Source of the DNA: Planctomycetota bacterium
GTDB lineage: Bacteria > Planctomycetota > PUPC01 > JACPCR01
Direction of reading: 5' to 3'
DNA: 18,538 nt
Assembly (NCBI GenBank): GCA_030740295.1
Contig: JASLXP010000388.1
Coordinates: 1-18,538, forward strand
How positions within the stretch are numbered: position 1 is the first letter of the stretch; each line of letters starts with the position of its first letter. The notes beneath the pieces are model-generated. The model saw only the letters and a list, made by a program, of their open reading frames with translations, had not been told where the DNA came from and made no database searches. Below, one piece after another: positions 1-9,100 of this stretch. The position numbers and the translations under genes are program-made.

Positions 1-546
1 GCATTAGCATTTCAGAGCCACTCCTGCCAGGTCGATGAACTTCTCACATTCACAGGGGCAAACCTTATCGACACTCGATTGGACGTCAATGCCAGCCTTG
101 TATTGAGCATGAGTCAATTCTGAGAGGCCGCGGCCTAAGCCCTGACCCGGCATTCAAGCAGCGGAGTGCTCCGCCAGCACTGGCGCCAGCCGCCAGATCT
201 GAATCGACTCGCATCAGGAACTCGGTTCAGAACACGATTCAGAGCGGTTGCACGATGGGCCAATTTTTCACAGCTAGCCTGCGAATCTAATTTAAGCGTT
301 TGCTTGCGTAAACACGGTTGGTCGTGACAATGCCACCCTTCTGTCTCTCAAATGTTCGAAAGCAGAGCATTCCGATGGCCACAGCCGGGCTTCAGGCGTC
401 AAAATCCTGTCAGAGCCATTACCTCATAATGCCGCCTTCCAAGCAGCACCGTGCTGTAATTCGTCCACGATATTCTGGTGCAGCCATGCTGCACGATTGG
501 TTTACCGGTCGGAGCCGCTACTCCAAAATCCAGCGGAGTTGAGTCT
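1..546. other. Region upstream of the sdh operon, no confident gene
   Basis: I see no convincing gene here. A 12-bp perfect palindrome (AGGCCGCGGCCT) lies at 125-136, a small inverted repeat GCGGAG/CTCCGC at 161-174 and a 10-bp palindrome CTGGCGCCAG at 180-189. These could be the remains of a terminator region of a gene to the left, but no T-tract follows. A minus-strand ORF of 49 codons (153 down to 4) encodes a short peptide with a Cys-rich segment (CPCEC) but has no ribosome binding site. A plus-strand ORF at 318-542 looks spurious. The sdh promoter should lie in the 200-540 part; a TCTAAT at 286-291 is -10-like but lacks a well-spaced -35. Confidence 0.4.
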
Positions 547-1347
547 ATGCCTTCAGTTGAATTGCCCGTCCAGCAGAAGTCCTTTGCCGAGACCTCCCGC
601 CGTGATGCGTGGTGGGTAGCACCGCTGCTGACGTTTATCGGCCTGCTGACGTTTATTGTCTATGCCACGTGGGCCGCGTTTCAGGGAGAGCACTATCACT
701 ACGGCAATTATCTTTCGCCCTTTTATTCACCGGAGATTTTCGGCAAATCCCCGCACAATTTGTTTGGCCCCGTCGGCGCTTGGTGGCCGAGCATCCTTCC
801 GTATTCGCCGGCCTTCCTGATCCTGTGGGCGCCCGCGGGATTTCGATTTACCTGTTACTACTACAGAGGCGCCTACTACAAAGCTTTCTGGGCCGACCCG
901 CCGACCTGCTCGGTCGGTGAGCCCCGGAAGACCTACCTCGGCGAAAACTCGCTTCCGCTCATCCTTCAGAATGCCCATCGCTACTTTATGTATTTTGCGA
1001 TCGTGATCATTATGTTCCTTGCCCACGACGCGTGGAAGGCCATGTGGTTCGATGATGGCAACGGCGGAGTGACCTTTGGGATTGGGCTCGGAACGATCAT
1101 ATTGACCGTCAATACGTACCTTCTCGCAGGATACACTTTGGGTTGCCATTCGTTCCGGCATCTCATCGGTGGATTTCGCAATTTTCTTTCAAAATCACCC
1201 GCCCAGCTCAAGGCATACAAATGCGTGAGCTGCCTAAACAGCAGGCACATGATCTGGGCCTGGTGCAGCCTCTTTTCGGTCGGCTTTTCCGATGTGTACG
1301 TGCGGCTTTGTTCCATGGAAATCTGGACGGACTGGAGAATCTTCTAA
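547..1347 (+). CDS. sdhC: Succinate dehydrogenase membrane anchor subunit, Sdh1-like
   Basis: This is the membrane anchor of a succinate:quinone oxidoreductase, passing electrons from the iron-sulfur subunit to quinone. The start at 547 is preferred to an upstream in-frame ATG at 478 because GGAG (535-538) sits 8 nt before it. It gives 266 aa. About five hydrophobic segments are visible, near residues 22-42, 82-98, 143-160, 177-199 and 236-255. The family call rests on the adjoining flavoprotein and iron-sulfur genes and on resemblance from memory to the anchor of mycobacterial Sdh1, including the C-terminal pattern RHM-WAW-SLF then D-Y-RLCSM-IWTDWR. Potential metal ligands are unusually many: C103, C121, H144, H160, C200, H201, H205 and a CxxC at 226-229. 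This suits the reported membrane-embedded Rieske-type cluster of mycobacterial Sdh1, but which residues bind it cannot be decided here. The stop overlaps the next start (TAATG). Confidence 0.8.
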   Translation: MPSVELPVQQKSFAETSRRDAWWVAPLLTFIGLLTFIVYATWAAFQGEHYHYGNYLSPFYSPEIFGKSPHNLFGPVGAWWPSILPYSPAFLILWAPAGFRFTCYYYRGAYYKAFWADPPTCSVGEPRKTYLGENSLPLILQNAHRYFMYFAIVIIMFLAHDAWKAMWFDDGNGGVTFGIGLGTIILTVNTYLLAGYTLGCHSFRHLIGGFRNFLSKSPAQLKAYKCVSCLNSRHMIWAWCSLFSVGFSDVYVRLCSMEIWTDWRIF

Positions 1348-3164
1348 TGTCAGACTATGTCACTCACGAACATGATGTCCTCGTCATCGGTGCCGGTGGT
1401 GCCGGATTACGGGCATGTATCGCTGCATCCGCTGAAGGCGTCAGTGTCGGCCTCGTATGCAAATCCCTGCTCGGCAAGGCACACACCGTCATGGCCGAAG
1501 GCGGAATAGCGGCCGCTCTGGCAAACGTCGATGGCCGCGATGACTGGCGAACGCACTTCGCGGATACCATGCGCGGGGGCCAGTACACCAATAACTGGCG
1601 AATGGCAGAGCTCCACGCCAGAGAGGCACCGGACTGCGTCCGTGAGCTCGAAGCCTGGGGCGCGCTGTTCGACCGCACGGAAGAGGGCAAGATCCTTCAA
1701 CGAAATTTCGGGGGCCACAAATATCCGCGACTCGCCCACGTAGGCGACCGTACCGGGCTTGAGATGATTCGAACGCTGCAGGATCACGGGATCCACCAGG
1801 GCGTCGACGTCTACATGGAGTGCACTGTCACCCGGCTCTTCAAGGATGGCGACCGTGTTGTGGGGGCTTTGGGCTACGATCGTGAACGTGGCCGCTTCCG
1901 AGTCTTCAAGGCCAAATCCGTCGTGCTTGCAACGGGCGGGATCGGACGTGCTTTTAAAGTTACCAGCAACAGTTGGGAATACACCGGCGATGGTCATGCG
2001 CTCGCCTATCATGCGGGCGCCGAGTTCCGGGATATGGAATACATCCAGTTCCATCCGACCGGTATGGTCTGGCCGCCCAGCGTGCAAGGCATTCTTGTGA
2101 CGGAAGGTGTCCGTGGCGAGGGGGGCATTCTCACGAACAGCGAAGGCAATCGCTTCATGTTCGATGACATTCCCGATCTGTACAAGCACCAGACCGCAGA
2201 CAACGAAGAAGAGGGTTGGAAGTACACTCAGGGCGACAAAGAAGCCCGCCGGCCGCCCGAGCTTCTCACACGGGACCATGTGGCCCGCTGTATAGTTCGC
2301 GAAATCAAAGAAGGCCGCGGCAGCCCTCATGGCGGGGTTTTTCTCGATATTGCCTGGATCAGAGAAAAGCTTGCGAACGGGCCGGAACACATCCGCCGCA
2401 AGCTGCCAAGCATGTATCACCAGTTCAAGGAGCTCGCAAACCTCGACATTACTGAAGAGCCGATGGAAGTCGGCCCGACCACCCATTACGTGATGGGCGG
2501 GATCCGGGTGGATGGCGACAGCCAGATGTCTACCGTACCCGGCCTGTTTGCCGGAGGCGAGTGTGCAGCCGGCCTGCACGGGGCGAATCGACTTGGCGGC
2601 AACTCTCTGTCCGACCTGCTGGTGTTTGGCCGCCGGGCCGGCCAGTACGCGGCAGAGTTCGCCAGGGAAAATGGGGATGCCTCCATTTCGGAGGAAGAGA
2701 TCGAAGCGGCAGCAAAAGACGCGCTGGCCCCGTTTGACCGTGAGGTCGCGGACGAAGGCCCGTTTCAGATTCAGTACGAGCTTCAAGAGGAAATGCAGGA
2801 GCTCGTCGGCATCGTGCGCAACGAAGGAAACATGTCCAGGGCCCTCGATGTCATTGCCGGCCTAAAGGAACGGGCAGGCAAGGTCGGAGTCAAAGGAAAC
2901 CGCGAATACAACCCCGGCTGGCACACCGCGCTGGACCTTGACAATCTCATGGTCGTCGCTGAGGCCACGACACGCTCTGCGCTGGGTCGCAAAGAGAGCC
3001 GGGGGGCGCATTTCCGCGAAGATTTCGAAGGCAAAGACGAAGCACTTGGAAAGGTGATCACCATCTGCAAGAAGGGCACCGACGGAGAGATGCAGTGCTA
3101 TCACGAAGACATTCCGGAAATGCCTGACGAACTCAAACAGATTATTGAGGAGAACCAGCAGTAA
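1347..3164 (+). CDS. sdhA: Succinate dehydrogenase/fumarate reductase flavoprotein subunit
   Basis: This is the catalytic FAD subunit that interconverts succinate and fumarate at the cytoplasmic face of the membrane. The start at 1347 gives 605 aa, in the usual family range. It is preferred to the longer frame from 1143 because GGAG at 1334-1337 is 9 nt upstream and the N-terminus then leads straight into the FAD-binding GAGGAG (15-20). H46 in AHTVMAEGG is the expected site of covalent FAD attachment. Other family motifs are QFHPTG (234-239), TEGVRGEGG (252-260, with the active-site-like R256), RDHVAR (309-314), H380-Y381 and the C-terminal FAD loop GLHGANRLGGNSL (409-421). The gene overlaps sdhC and sdhB by one base each (TAATG), so translation is probably coupled. 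Direction (SQR or fumarate reductase) cannot be read from the sequence alone. Confidence 0.97.
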   Translation: MSDYVTHEHDVLVIGAGGAGLRACIAASAEGVSVGLVCKSLLGKAHTVMAEGGIAAALANVDGRDDWRTHFADTMRGGQYTNNWRMAELHAREAPDCVRELEAWGALFDRTEEGKILQRNFGGHKYPRLAHVGDRTGLEMIRTLQDHGIHQGVDVYMECTVTRLFKDGDRVVGALGYDRERGRFRVFKAKSVVLATGGIGRAFKVTSNSWEYTGDGHALAYHAGAEFRDMEYIQFHPTGMVWPPSVQGILVTEGVRGEGGILTNSEGNRFMFDDIPDLYKHQTADNEEEGWKYTQGDKEARRPPELLTRDHVARCIVREIKEGRGSPHGGVFLDIAWIREKLANGPEHIRRKLPSMYHQFKELANLDITEEPMEVGPTTHYVMGGIRVDGDSQMSTVPGLFAGGECAAGLHGANRLGGNSLSDLLVFGRRAGQYAAEFARENGDASISEEEIEAAAKDALAPFDREVADEGPFQIQYELQEEMQELVGIVRNEGNMSRALDVIAGLKERAGKVGVKGNREYNPGWHTALDLDNLMVVAEATTRSALGRKESRGAHFREDFEGKDEALGKVITICKKGTDGEMQCYHEDIPEMPDELKQIIEENQQ

Positions 3165-3910
3165 TGGCTAAGGTAGAATTTAAAATCTGGCGTGGAGACG
3201 AATCGGGCGGAGAGTACCAGGACTACGAGACCGAGATTACAGAGGGCATGGTCGTCCTCGACGCCGTCCACCAGATCCAGGCCGATTCAGCCAACGACAT
3301 GGCCGTTCGCTGGAACTGCAAGGCCGGCAAGTGCGGTTCCTGTTCCGCCGAGGTCAACGGCACCCCCCGGCTGATGTGCATGACACGCATGGACGACATA
3401 CCGACCGACGAGCCGGTCACCATCGAACCGATGCACACCTTCCCGCTCCTCAAAGACCTGGTCACCGATGTGAACTGGAATTTCGAAGTCAAAAAGAAGC
3501 TCAAGAAGTTTCAGCCACGAGAGCCGGACAACGAAGACGGCTCCTGGAATATGGCGCAGGAAGACGTCGACCGCGCGCAGGAGTTCCGCAAATGCATCGA
3601 GTGCTATCTCTGCCAGGATGTCTGCCACGTACTTCGCGATCATCGCATGTACGACAAATTCATTGGCCCGCGTTTCATGGTCCAATGTGCCATGCTGGAA
3701 ATGCATCCGCTCGATACTGATGATCGCCTCAAAGACCTCAAGGACGAGGACGGCATCGGCCTGTGTAACATCACCAAGTGCTGCACCAAGGTCTGCCCCG
3801 AGCACATCACCATCACGGACAACGCCATCATCCCGCTCAAGGAACGAGTGGTCGATGAATTTTACGATCCTTTGAAAAAGATTTTCAGGATCTTCAAGCC
3901 AAAGTCGTAA
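3164..3910 (+). CDS. sdhB: Succinate dehydrogenase iron-sulfur subunit
   Basis: This 248-aa subunit carries the three-cluster electron wire between the flavoprotein and the membrane anchor. The plant-type [2Fe-2S] ligands are C52, C57, C60 and C72. The ferredoxin-like half has C144, C147, C150 and C154, then C201, C207 and C211. The spacing matches the E. coli protein, so C144, C147, C150 and C211 should bind the [4Fe-4S] cluster and C154, C201 and C207 the [3Fe-4S] cluster. GAGGAG at 3147-3152 lies upstream, and the ATG overlaps the sdhA stop (TAATG at 3162-3166). The 248-aa length equals what I recall for the mycobacterial Sdh1 subunit. The operon appears to end here; the 143 bases after it hold no gene and no clear intrinsic terminator. 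Confidence 0.96.
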   Translation: MAKVEFKIWRGDESGGEYQDYETEITEGMVVLDAVHQIQADSANDMAVRWNCKAGKCGSCSAEVNGTPRLMCMTRMDDIPTDEPVTIEPMHTFPLLKDLVTDVNWNFEVKKKLKKFQPREPDNEDGSWNMAQEDVDRAQEFRKCIECYLCQDVCHVLRDHRMYDKFIGPRFMVQCAMLEMHPLDTDDRLKDLKDEDGIGLCNITKCCTKVCPEHITITDNAIIPLKERVVDEFYDPLKKIFRIFKPKS

Positions 3911-4053
3911 GAGCGCAGTCAAGGGCACGCTAAGCTAAAAGCTCTGAATGCGCCTCAATACAATGGCTGCATCATCCCGATGCCTGCTCTTCCGCAGTTG
4001 ACGCCGCACCGGCCGGGCTCCCCTGATGATTCTGACGGCGAGAGGCGACCACA

Positions 4054-4635
4054 TCACCCCCTGAGCTGAATCAACGTCTCAGCTTCGACTTCTGTCACTC
4101 GGAGAGCCCCACTTAACGGCTCATCGGATTCATCGAAAGTCGCACCGATACTGCTTACGGCCGGCTGGTGATTTGTCACCAGTTGAGAGCAACTCCCGAA
4201 AGCCAGTCCGAGAGAATGGCTGCCGTCTCGTGCAATCTTGACCAGCAGCGGTTCGCAGCCCCCTGCGCCGGTAGCCACCTCACAAGTGCGCTCCGAGTTG
4301 TAGCGGGAATCAACAAGCTGGCAGATGGATTGAAGGATACCTCCCTTGAGCGCGTAGGTGCGGACACCGTCGATGTCCTGGAACAATTGCGATGAACCAC
4401 ATGACAACTCAATAGAAATCGGCACGCGTCTGGTGCGACGAAACTCGAAGCTCAGAACATCATCCGAAAGCCGGAACTGCGCCTCGATGAGATTCTCATC
4501 GCCTTCCTTGAAGATCGTCTTCCACTCGACTCCCTCATTCTGAATTTCAGTTTCAGGGCTCAAGGTCTCGCCACCCAGGCGAACAATCCAGGTCGGTTCG
4601 AAATCGGGCAGCCCGTTCCCACTGAACAACGGCAT
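4054..4635 (-). CDS. Hypothetical protein downstream of the PhyH-family gene
   Basis: I do not recognise this protein. The ORF can be read from a GTG at 4659 (201 aa), but the ATG at 4635 is better placed: GAGAGG (complement of 4645-4650) lies 9 nt upstream, giving 193 aa. There is no signal peptide or membrane segment. The composition, with alternating hydrophobic residues, many Glu, Thr, Ser and Gly and few helices in prospect, suggests a beta-rich domain; five Cys residues are spread through it. It starts about 80 nt after the stop of the phytanoyl-CoA dioxygenase-like gene on the same strand, so the two may be co-transcribed and functionally linked. No function is proposed. Confidence 0.6.
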   Translation of the reverse strand: MPLFSGNGLPDFEPTWIVRLGGETLSPETEIQNEGVEWKTIFKEGDENLIEAQFRLSDDVLSFEFRRTRRVPISIELSCGSSQLFQDIDGVRTYALKGGILQSICQLVDSRYNSERTCEVATGAGGCEPLLVKIARDGSHSLGLAFGSCSQLVTNHQPAVSSIGATFDESDEPLSGALRVTEVEAETLIQLRG

Positions 4636-4714
4636 CTTCATCTTCCTCTCAAAGGACACGTAATCATTGGCAGAATAATCACCCGCTGTTCGTCACACAA
4701 CCATGCATCCCGGG

Positions 4715-5509
4715 TCATGACAGTGCCACTTGAGATTGCGCCTGTTCGAGATTGTCCGTCCTCAGCGTCCGATCTATCGGCGTCCAGTCTGAAATCGGGC
4801 TTCCGGGCTTGGGCAAATATGGACGCTCCTCGATTTCCCGTGCAACACCGTTCAAACCCACCCGGACATGATCGCTGCGATTGAGCGATCCACTGTGCAC
4901 CAGCAAGTAGTGCATGAAGATGACATCCCCCGCCTTGCCGGGCAGAGGTATCTTGTCGAGATAAGGAAGGTCAACCGCTTGAGTTTTCTTGTTCTTCCAC
5001 CAGTTCTCTGAAAGGTCTGCGCCGGTCCTATAGCCATACTCAAAAACCTGCCGATGGCTTCCTGGATGCACGCAGAGCGGCCCGCCGTAGATCGGTGTGT
5101 CCGTCAGATATGCCAGCATCACCAGATATCGCAGCGTGGGATAAAGAGTGAGGCCCGCACGCATACCGTCGATATGTGCTCCTTCAGGCGATTCGAACTT
5201 CTTCGGGCCGGGCACCTGCATCTTCAAGATGGGCGTAAACCCGCGACAGAAAATATCAGACCCACAAAGCTGCTCCGCCACATCGGCCATTTCAGGAGTC
5301 ACCAGGAAACTCAAATCCAGATGAACTCCATGCTCACCAAGATTCCCGGCAGGCACCTTTTCCCATGTACCCGGGTCACCAGGAATCAGGCCTGTCTCAC
5401 CTTCAAAAACCGCAAGCCCCTTTTCAATGAGATCACAGCCAATCAGACCTGGACAGTGAACAAATCCCTGACGGACGAAATGCTCAACCTGTTCTGAATT
5501 CAGCTTCAT
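4715..5509 (-). CDS. Phytanoyl-CoA dioxygenase (PhyH) family protein
   Basis: This 264-aa protein is a predicted non-haem Fe(II)/2-oxoglutarate-dependent oxygenase. The N-terminus (EQVEHFVRQGFVHCPGLI) is the usual PhyH opening. The metal triad is readable as H112-x-D114 (in EGAHIDG) and a distal H205 (in LVHSGSLNRS); R216, about eleven residues later, is the probable 2-oxoglutarate carboxylate ligand. VHPGSH (148-153) and GDVIFMH (194-200) are further family signatures. AAAGG sits about 8 nt before the ATG. PhyH-like enzymes in environmental bacteria act on very diverse substrates (lipids, small metabolites, halogenation-type chemistry), so the substrate is unknown. It is the first gene of a probable two-gene minus-strand unit with the hypothetical protein downstream. 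No signal peptide, so cytoplasmic. Confidence 0.88.
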   Translation of the reverse strand: MKLNSEQVEHFVRQGFVHCPGLIGCDLIEKGLAVFEGETGLIPGDPGTWEKVPAGNLGEHGVHLDLSFLVTPEMADVAEQLCGSDIFCRGFTPILKMQVPGPKKFESPEGAHIDGMRAGLTLYPTLRYLVMLAYLTDTPIYGGPLCVHPGSHRQVFEYGYRTGADLSENWWKNKKTQAVDLPYLDKIPLPGKAGDVIFMHYLLVHSGSLNRSDHVRVGLNGVAREIEERPYLPKPGSPISDWTPIDRTLRTDNLEQAQSQVALS

Positions 5510-5748
5510 ACGTTCGACCTTTCACTCTCTGCTTGAAGACTTCCATCTGCCTTCTAAGAAGCCCATTCTAAGGATGTCCAGCTTATGGCAGACCAGACCG
5601 ATTGACGAACGAGGAACACTTTACACCGCTGTTTTTGCCCACATCGATTCTCTTTCCACATTACCATTCATCCAGCCATCGCGGAGCCCTTGCGCTCTTC
5701 ACGGTTGTGAGGGACGCGCACATCTATAGAATACCCGCCGCTCGAAAA

Positions 5749-5826
5749 CGGGGCGTGGCTCAGCTTGGCTAGAGCGCTGCGTTCGGGACGCAGAGGTCGC
5801 TGGTTCGAATCCAGTCGCCCCGACCA
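5749..5826 (+). tRNA. trnP: tRNA-Pro (anticodon CGG)
   Basis: A full cloverleaf can be folded: acceptor CGGGGCG (5749-5755) with CGCCCCG (5816-5822), D stem GCTC/GAGC, anticodon stem CTGCG/CGCAG (5777-5781, 5789-5793) enclosing the loop TTCGGGA, variable loop AGGTC, and T arm GCTGG-TTCGAAT-CCAGT. The anticodon is CGG (5784-5786), reading CCG. The first pair C1-G72 is the bacterial proline tRNA identity feature. Discriminator A is followed by an encoded CCA. A TATAGA at 5725-5730 may be its -10 box, without a well-spaced -35. Confidence 0.97.
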
Positions 5827-5831
5827 AACTC

Positions 5832-5875
5832 AAAAAGAGGCCGTTCGGCTGGAAAGTCGAACGGCTTTCTTTTTG
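5832..5875 (+). terminator. Intrinsic terminator after tRNA-Pro
   Basis: GCCGTTCG (5840-5847) pairs perfectly with CGAACGGC (5858-5865) across a 10-nt loop and is followed by TTTCTTTTTG. The A-rich 5' flank (5832-5836) can pair with the T-tract, so it could also work for minus-strand transcription. It starts 6 nt after the tRNA CCA end. Confidence 0.85.
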
Positions 5876-5955
5876 TGATTTAAAGTGCTGAGTCGATATG
5901 TGCGATGGATGGCAGCTACTCGCTGAAGACCAACTGACCCCAGTGTGTGGGGCAT

Positions 5956-6093
5956 TCTTAATCGTCATCTTAATCGTACTCTTAATCGGATTTTTGGGTT
6001 CCTGCCCTGTCGAGCACGTCTACGGCACTTTCGATAAAGTGCCGGATTAAGGTAACGGTTAAGAGCTCAATGCCTAAGTTACCCGCTTAACTT
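5956..6093. repeat. 12-nt direct repeat with inverted copy and nested hairpins
   Basis: TCTTAATCG occurs at 5956, 5968 and 5980, an exact 12-nt period (unit TCTTAATCGTNN). About 55 nt later an imperfect inverted copy appears (CCGGATTAAGG and GGTTAAGAG within 6042-6068). Between the arms, CGGCACTTT (6023-6031) and AAAGTGCCG (6036-6044) form a perfect 9-bp hairpin with the loop CGAT. A second smaller hairpin AAGTTA/TAACTT lies at 6076-6093. The element fills the space between the tRNA terminator and the start of the large lyase-like gene. It could be a non-autonomous mobile repeat, a regulatory structure or both. Confidence 0.75.
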
Positions 6094-6160
6094 CGCAGCA
6101 TCGGCAATCGAGTATTGATATAGGTGCGGGCAGGATTAGCCCTCTTGTAAGGAGCTTCGT

Positions 6161-9100
6161 ATGAAGGCAATTGCTTCGCTGATGATCGTCATCTCACTCG
6201 CCGCAGGTGAGCTTCCGGCGAGTCCGCGCATCGCGCTGCGCGTCCCCGAATGGGGCGGAACACCGCGCGATGAGGTCGTGACCTCAGGGATTCCGCTGGC
6301 GAAGGGGGCTTTAAAGGACAAGGGCCAGTGCCGTCTGCTTAATGTGAAGGGGAACGAGGTGCCCTTCGCATCCACCGTGCTCGCACGATGGCCCGACGGC
6401 TCCGTGAAGTGGCTGCTGCTCGATATCCGGGCGAAAGTCGGCGCCCACGAGACCGGCAACTTCGTCCTGGAGTGCGGGGTGAAGCCGTCCGTACCTGGGC
6501 CTGAATCTGAGTTGGTATGCGCTGGGGCTGACGGGTTCATCGAGGTGACCACTGGGCCGTTGCGCTTCAGGGTACGGCGCGGGGCGAGCCGACAACGAGC
6601 CGAGTTCTCCCGGTACACTTTTCTCGACGCGGTGTGGCTCGATCGAAACGGCGACGGCACCTTCTCGGATGATGAATCGATCCTCGTTCCCGGTCGGGGT
6701 GACAGCCAATTCGAGATCGAGACCGCGCGGCCGGGGCCTCCGCAGGAGGAGAACTGGCTGGTAAATGCCGGTGGCGGGCCACGAAAGCGATTCGGGGCGG
6801 TGATTGTTGGAGCCAAAATCGAGCTGCGCAATTCACTGAGAACGGTCGTGGTGGCTCGCGGCGAATACCGTAATGAAGCGGGCGAGACCATCGGCCCGTT
6901 CTGGACTCGCTACACGGCATGGGCCGGATCGGCGGTCATCGGCGTCGAGCATTTCTTCGCATTCGATGCCGACGTGGAGAAGGCGTTCCTCAGGACGCTT
7001 TCACTCGGGCTTCAGCTTGCGGGCGATGCGCCGCTTCTGGCTACGTTCGGCCTCGATGGCGCGAAGAGTTTCCAGCCGGACGCCGCTCTCTCCGAGACCG
7101 CGCTGGTCCAAGTGATGCCGGATCGGTTCTACCATCTTGTGCCGCTGAGCATCGATCGCCGTGTCCGCTGGCAAGTGGTGGGGAAGAGAGACGACGGAAC
7201 GGACAAGACGCTGAAGGAGGGTGTGGAGGCGACCGGGTGGGTGAGCCTGGAGTCGGGCAGAGGTACCACCACTATCGCGATGCGCGACTTCTCGAGGCTT
7301 CACCCGAAGGAAGTGCGCGTGGAGCCGGCGCGTCGATCCCTGCGCTACTACCTCTGGCCTGACCGGGGAAACAAGGTCCTCGACCTGCGCCGCCGATACA
7401 AAGGGCAGAGGATTGATGATCACTATGACACGGGGGAGTATGGCCCGGCTGGTCGGGGCTTCGGCAAGACGCACCAGATGCTGATTGAGTTTCGGCCCAA
7501 CAAGACGGACACGGTCGCGGCCCTCTCGTTGGCGAGGCGGGCGAACGAGCCGCTCCGGGCTTTCTGCACGCCACAGCACTATGCCTCGTGCGACGTCTGG
7601 AACCAATTCCATCCAGCCGATGCAGAGCGCTTCCCGATGACCGAAGCTCTCATCCGATTGGGCACGGAATGGGCGCTCCGGCTGCCTCGGCTGTTTCACT
7701 GGGACGGCATCGTCGATTGGGGAGACACGCTCTTTCAAGGGTACGAGGGAGCGCCCCACAGGCAGGTGAAGAATGTGCCAAAGACGAGCTGGGTCGTGCG
7801 CGGGTACGACGGCTGGCTCAACAACGACTGCAACGTGGCGCACGACTTCATGATCTACTTTCTTCGCTCCGGCGACGATCGCCTCTTTCGATATTGGGAA
7901 AGAATGGTTCAGCACATCATGGATGTCGACACCATCCATGCGGCGGAAGACCCTACGCACGTCGGCGGGGGGCGGAGGCACGACCAGCAGCACTGGGGCG
8001 CAACCTACACGGGTTACGGCACGGCCGCGGTGGAGGCGGGCGAGCTGTACTATCTTACGGGCAGCCTCTGGGCCAGGGAGATGCTCGTCAAGTACGCGGA
8101 CTGGTACATGGTCGGCGGAGGATCCGAGTGGGAGACACGTGTGCCGTGTCTGGCGCTGGCCTGGGAGGCGACCGGTGACAAAAAATACATGCAGTTCATT
8201 CAGCAGCCCGCGATGCGGACAGACGTTTACGGACTGATGATGGGCAAGCGTGGTGCCATCGACCTGCCGCACTGGCGCACGACGGGTGTGGAGCTGGGTG
8301 TGGACTTCCTTTACCGAGCGACCGGCGACGCAAAGTGGCGCGACCACCTCGTTACCGCGGCGCGACGGTTCATCGAGGCCAACCCCGGCAATCAGTACGG
8401 TCGTTCACTTCTTGCCAAGGCATATCTTGCCACCGGCGACGAACAGATACTCGACTGGATGCGCAGACTCATGGTGGTTGCTTCGCCGTACCAGCGGGCC
8501 GTGTGGCAGCGGTTCTTCCGCACGAACGAAATCCCGGACGACCTGCGCGCGCTCTCCTGGGATGAGCTTACTGAGATTGCGAGGAAGGTGGGCATGGCGG
8601 ATGTGCGCACACTCATATACACGTTCCGCTACTATCCTTACGTTATGGCTGCGCTGGCGAAAGCCGGGCTCGATGAGCAGCAGATGGAGCTGGTGGATTT
8701 CGCCCTCGATCGCCGCGGCATGGGGCAGTATCACCTGCGCGGCCCGGACGTGCCCAAACCGACCGACAGTCACTATGAGCCGATCTCGCTCGAATCGATA
8801 GCCAACAGCGATCCCCTTGCGGATCCGTTCGGGAAGTATGAGGCATGGAAGCGTCGCCCACTCAAGCCCGACCAGATCGGCTTCGACTTCGGCGAATGGG
8901 GTGAGTGCGACGCCGGCTACTTTCCCGTCCGTCCGGCCACTCATTATCCCTACCGTGCTCCCATCCCTCGGCCAACGGAACACGACGGAACGAACCTGAT
9001 CGGACTCCCCTTCGGCACGATCTGGTATGCGAACAACGTGCGGTTTGCGTTGCCCGACCCCGCGAGTGCTACGGACGGCAAGACGATGCTGGTGGTCGGC

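Noticed and set aside
318..542. 74-aa plus-strand ORF before sdhC
   Set aside because: No ribosome binding site, unprotein-like composition, and it ends just before the well-supported sdhC start.
1407..2786. Minus-strand 459-aa ORF opposite sdhA
   Set aside because: It lies wholly within a strongly conserved flavoprotein gene. Its sequence shows no motif and follows from GC-rich codon bias in the true gene.
3911..4053. Terminator after sdhB
   Set aside because: Only weak self-complementarity (AGCT-AAA-AGCT) and no T-tract; not enough to call.
5699..5968. Minus-strand 89-aa ORF with a GATGFEPATS segment
   Set aside because: It is antisense to the tRNA-Pro and its terminator. This phrase is a familiar spurious translation of tRNA antisense sequence, not a protein.
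7001..8347. Minus-strand 448-aa ORF opposite the PL26-like gene, and the 8405-9211 ORF beside it
   Set aside because: Both are antisense shadows of a gene with a clear ribosome binding site, signal peptide and family motifs; they are rich in Arg, Val and His as is usual for such shadows.
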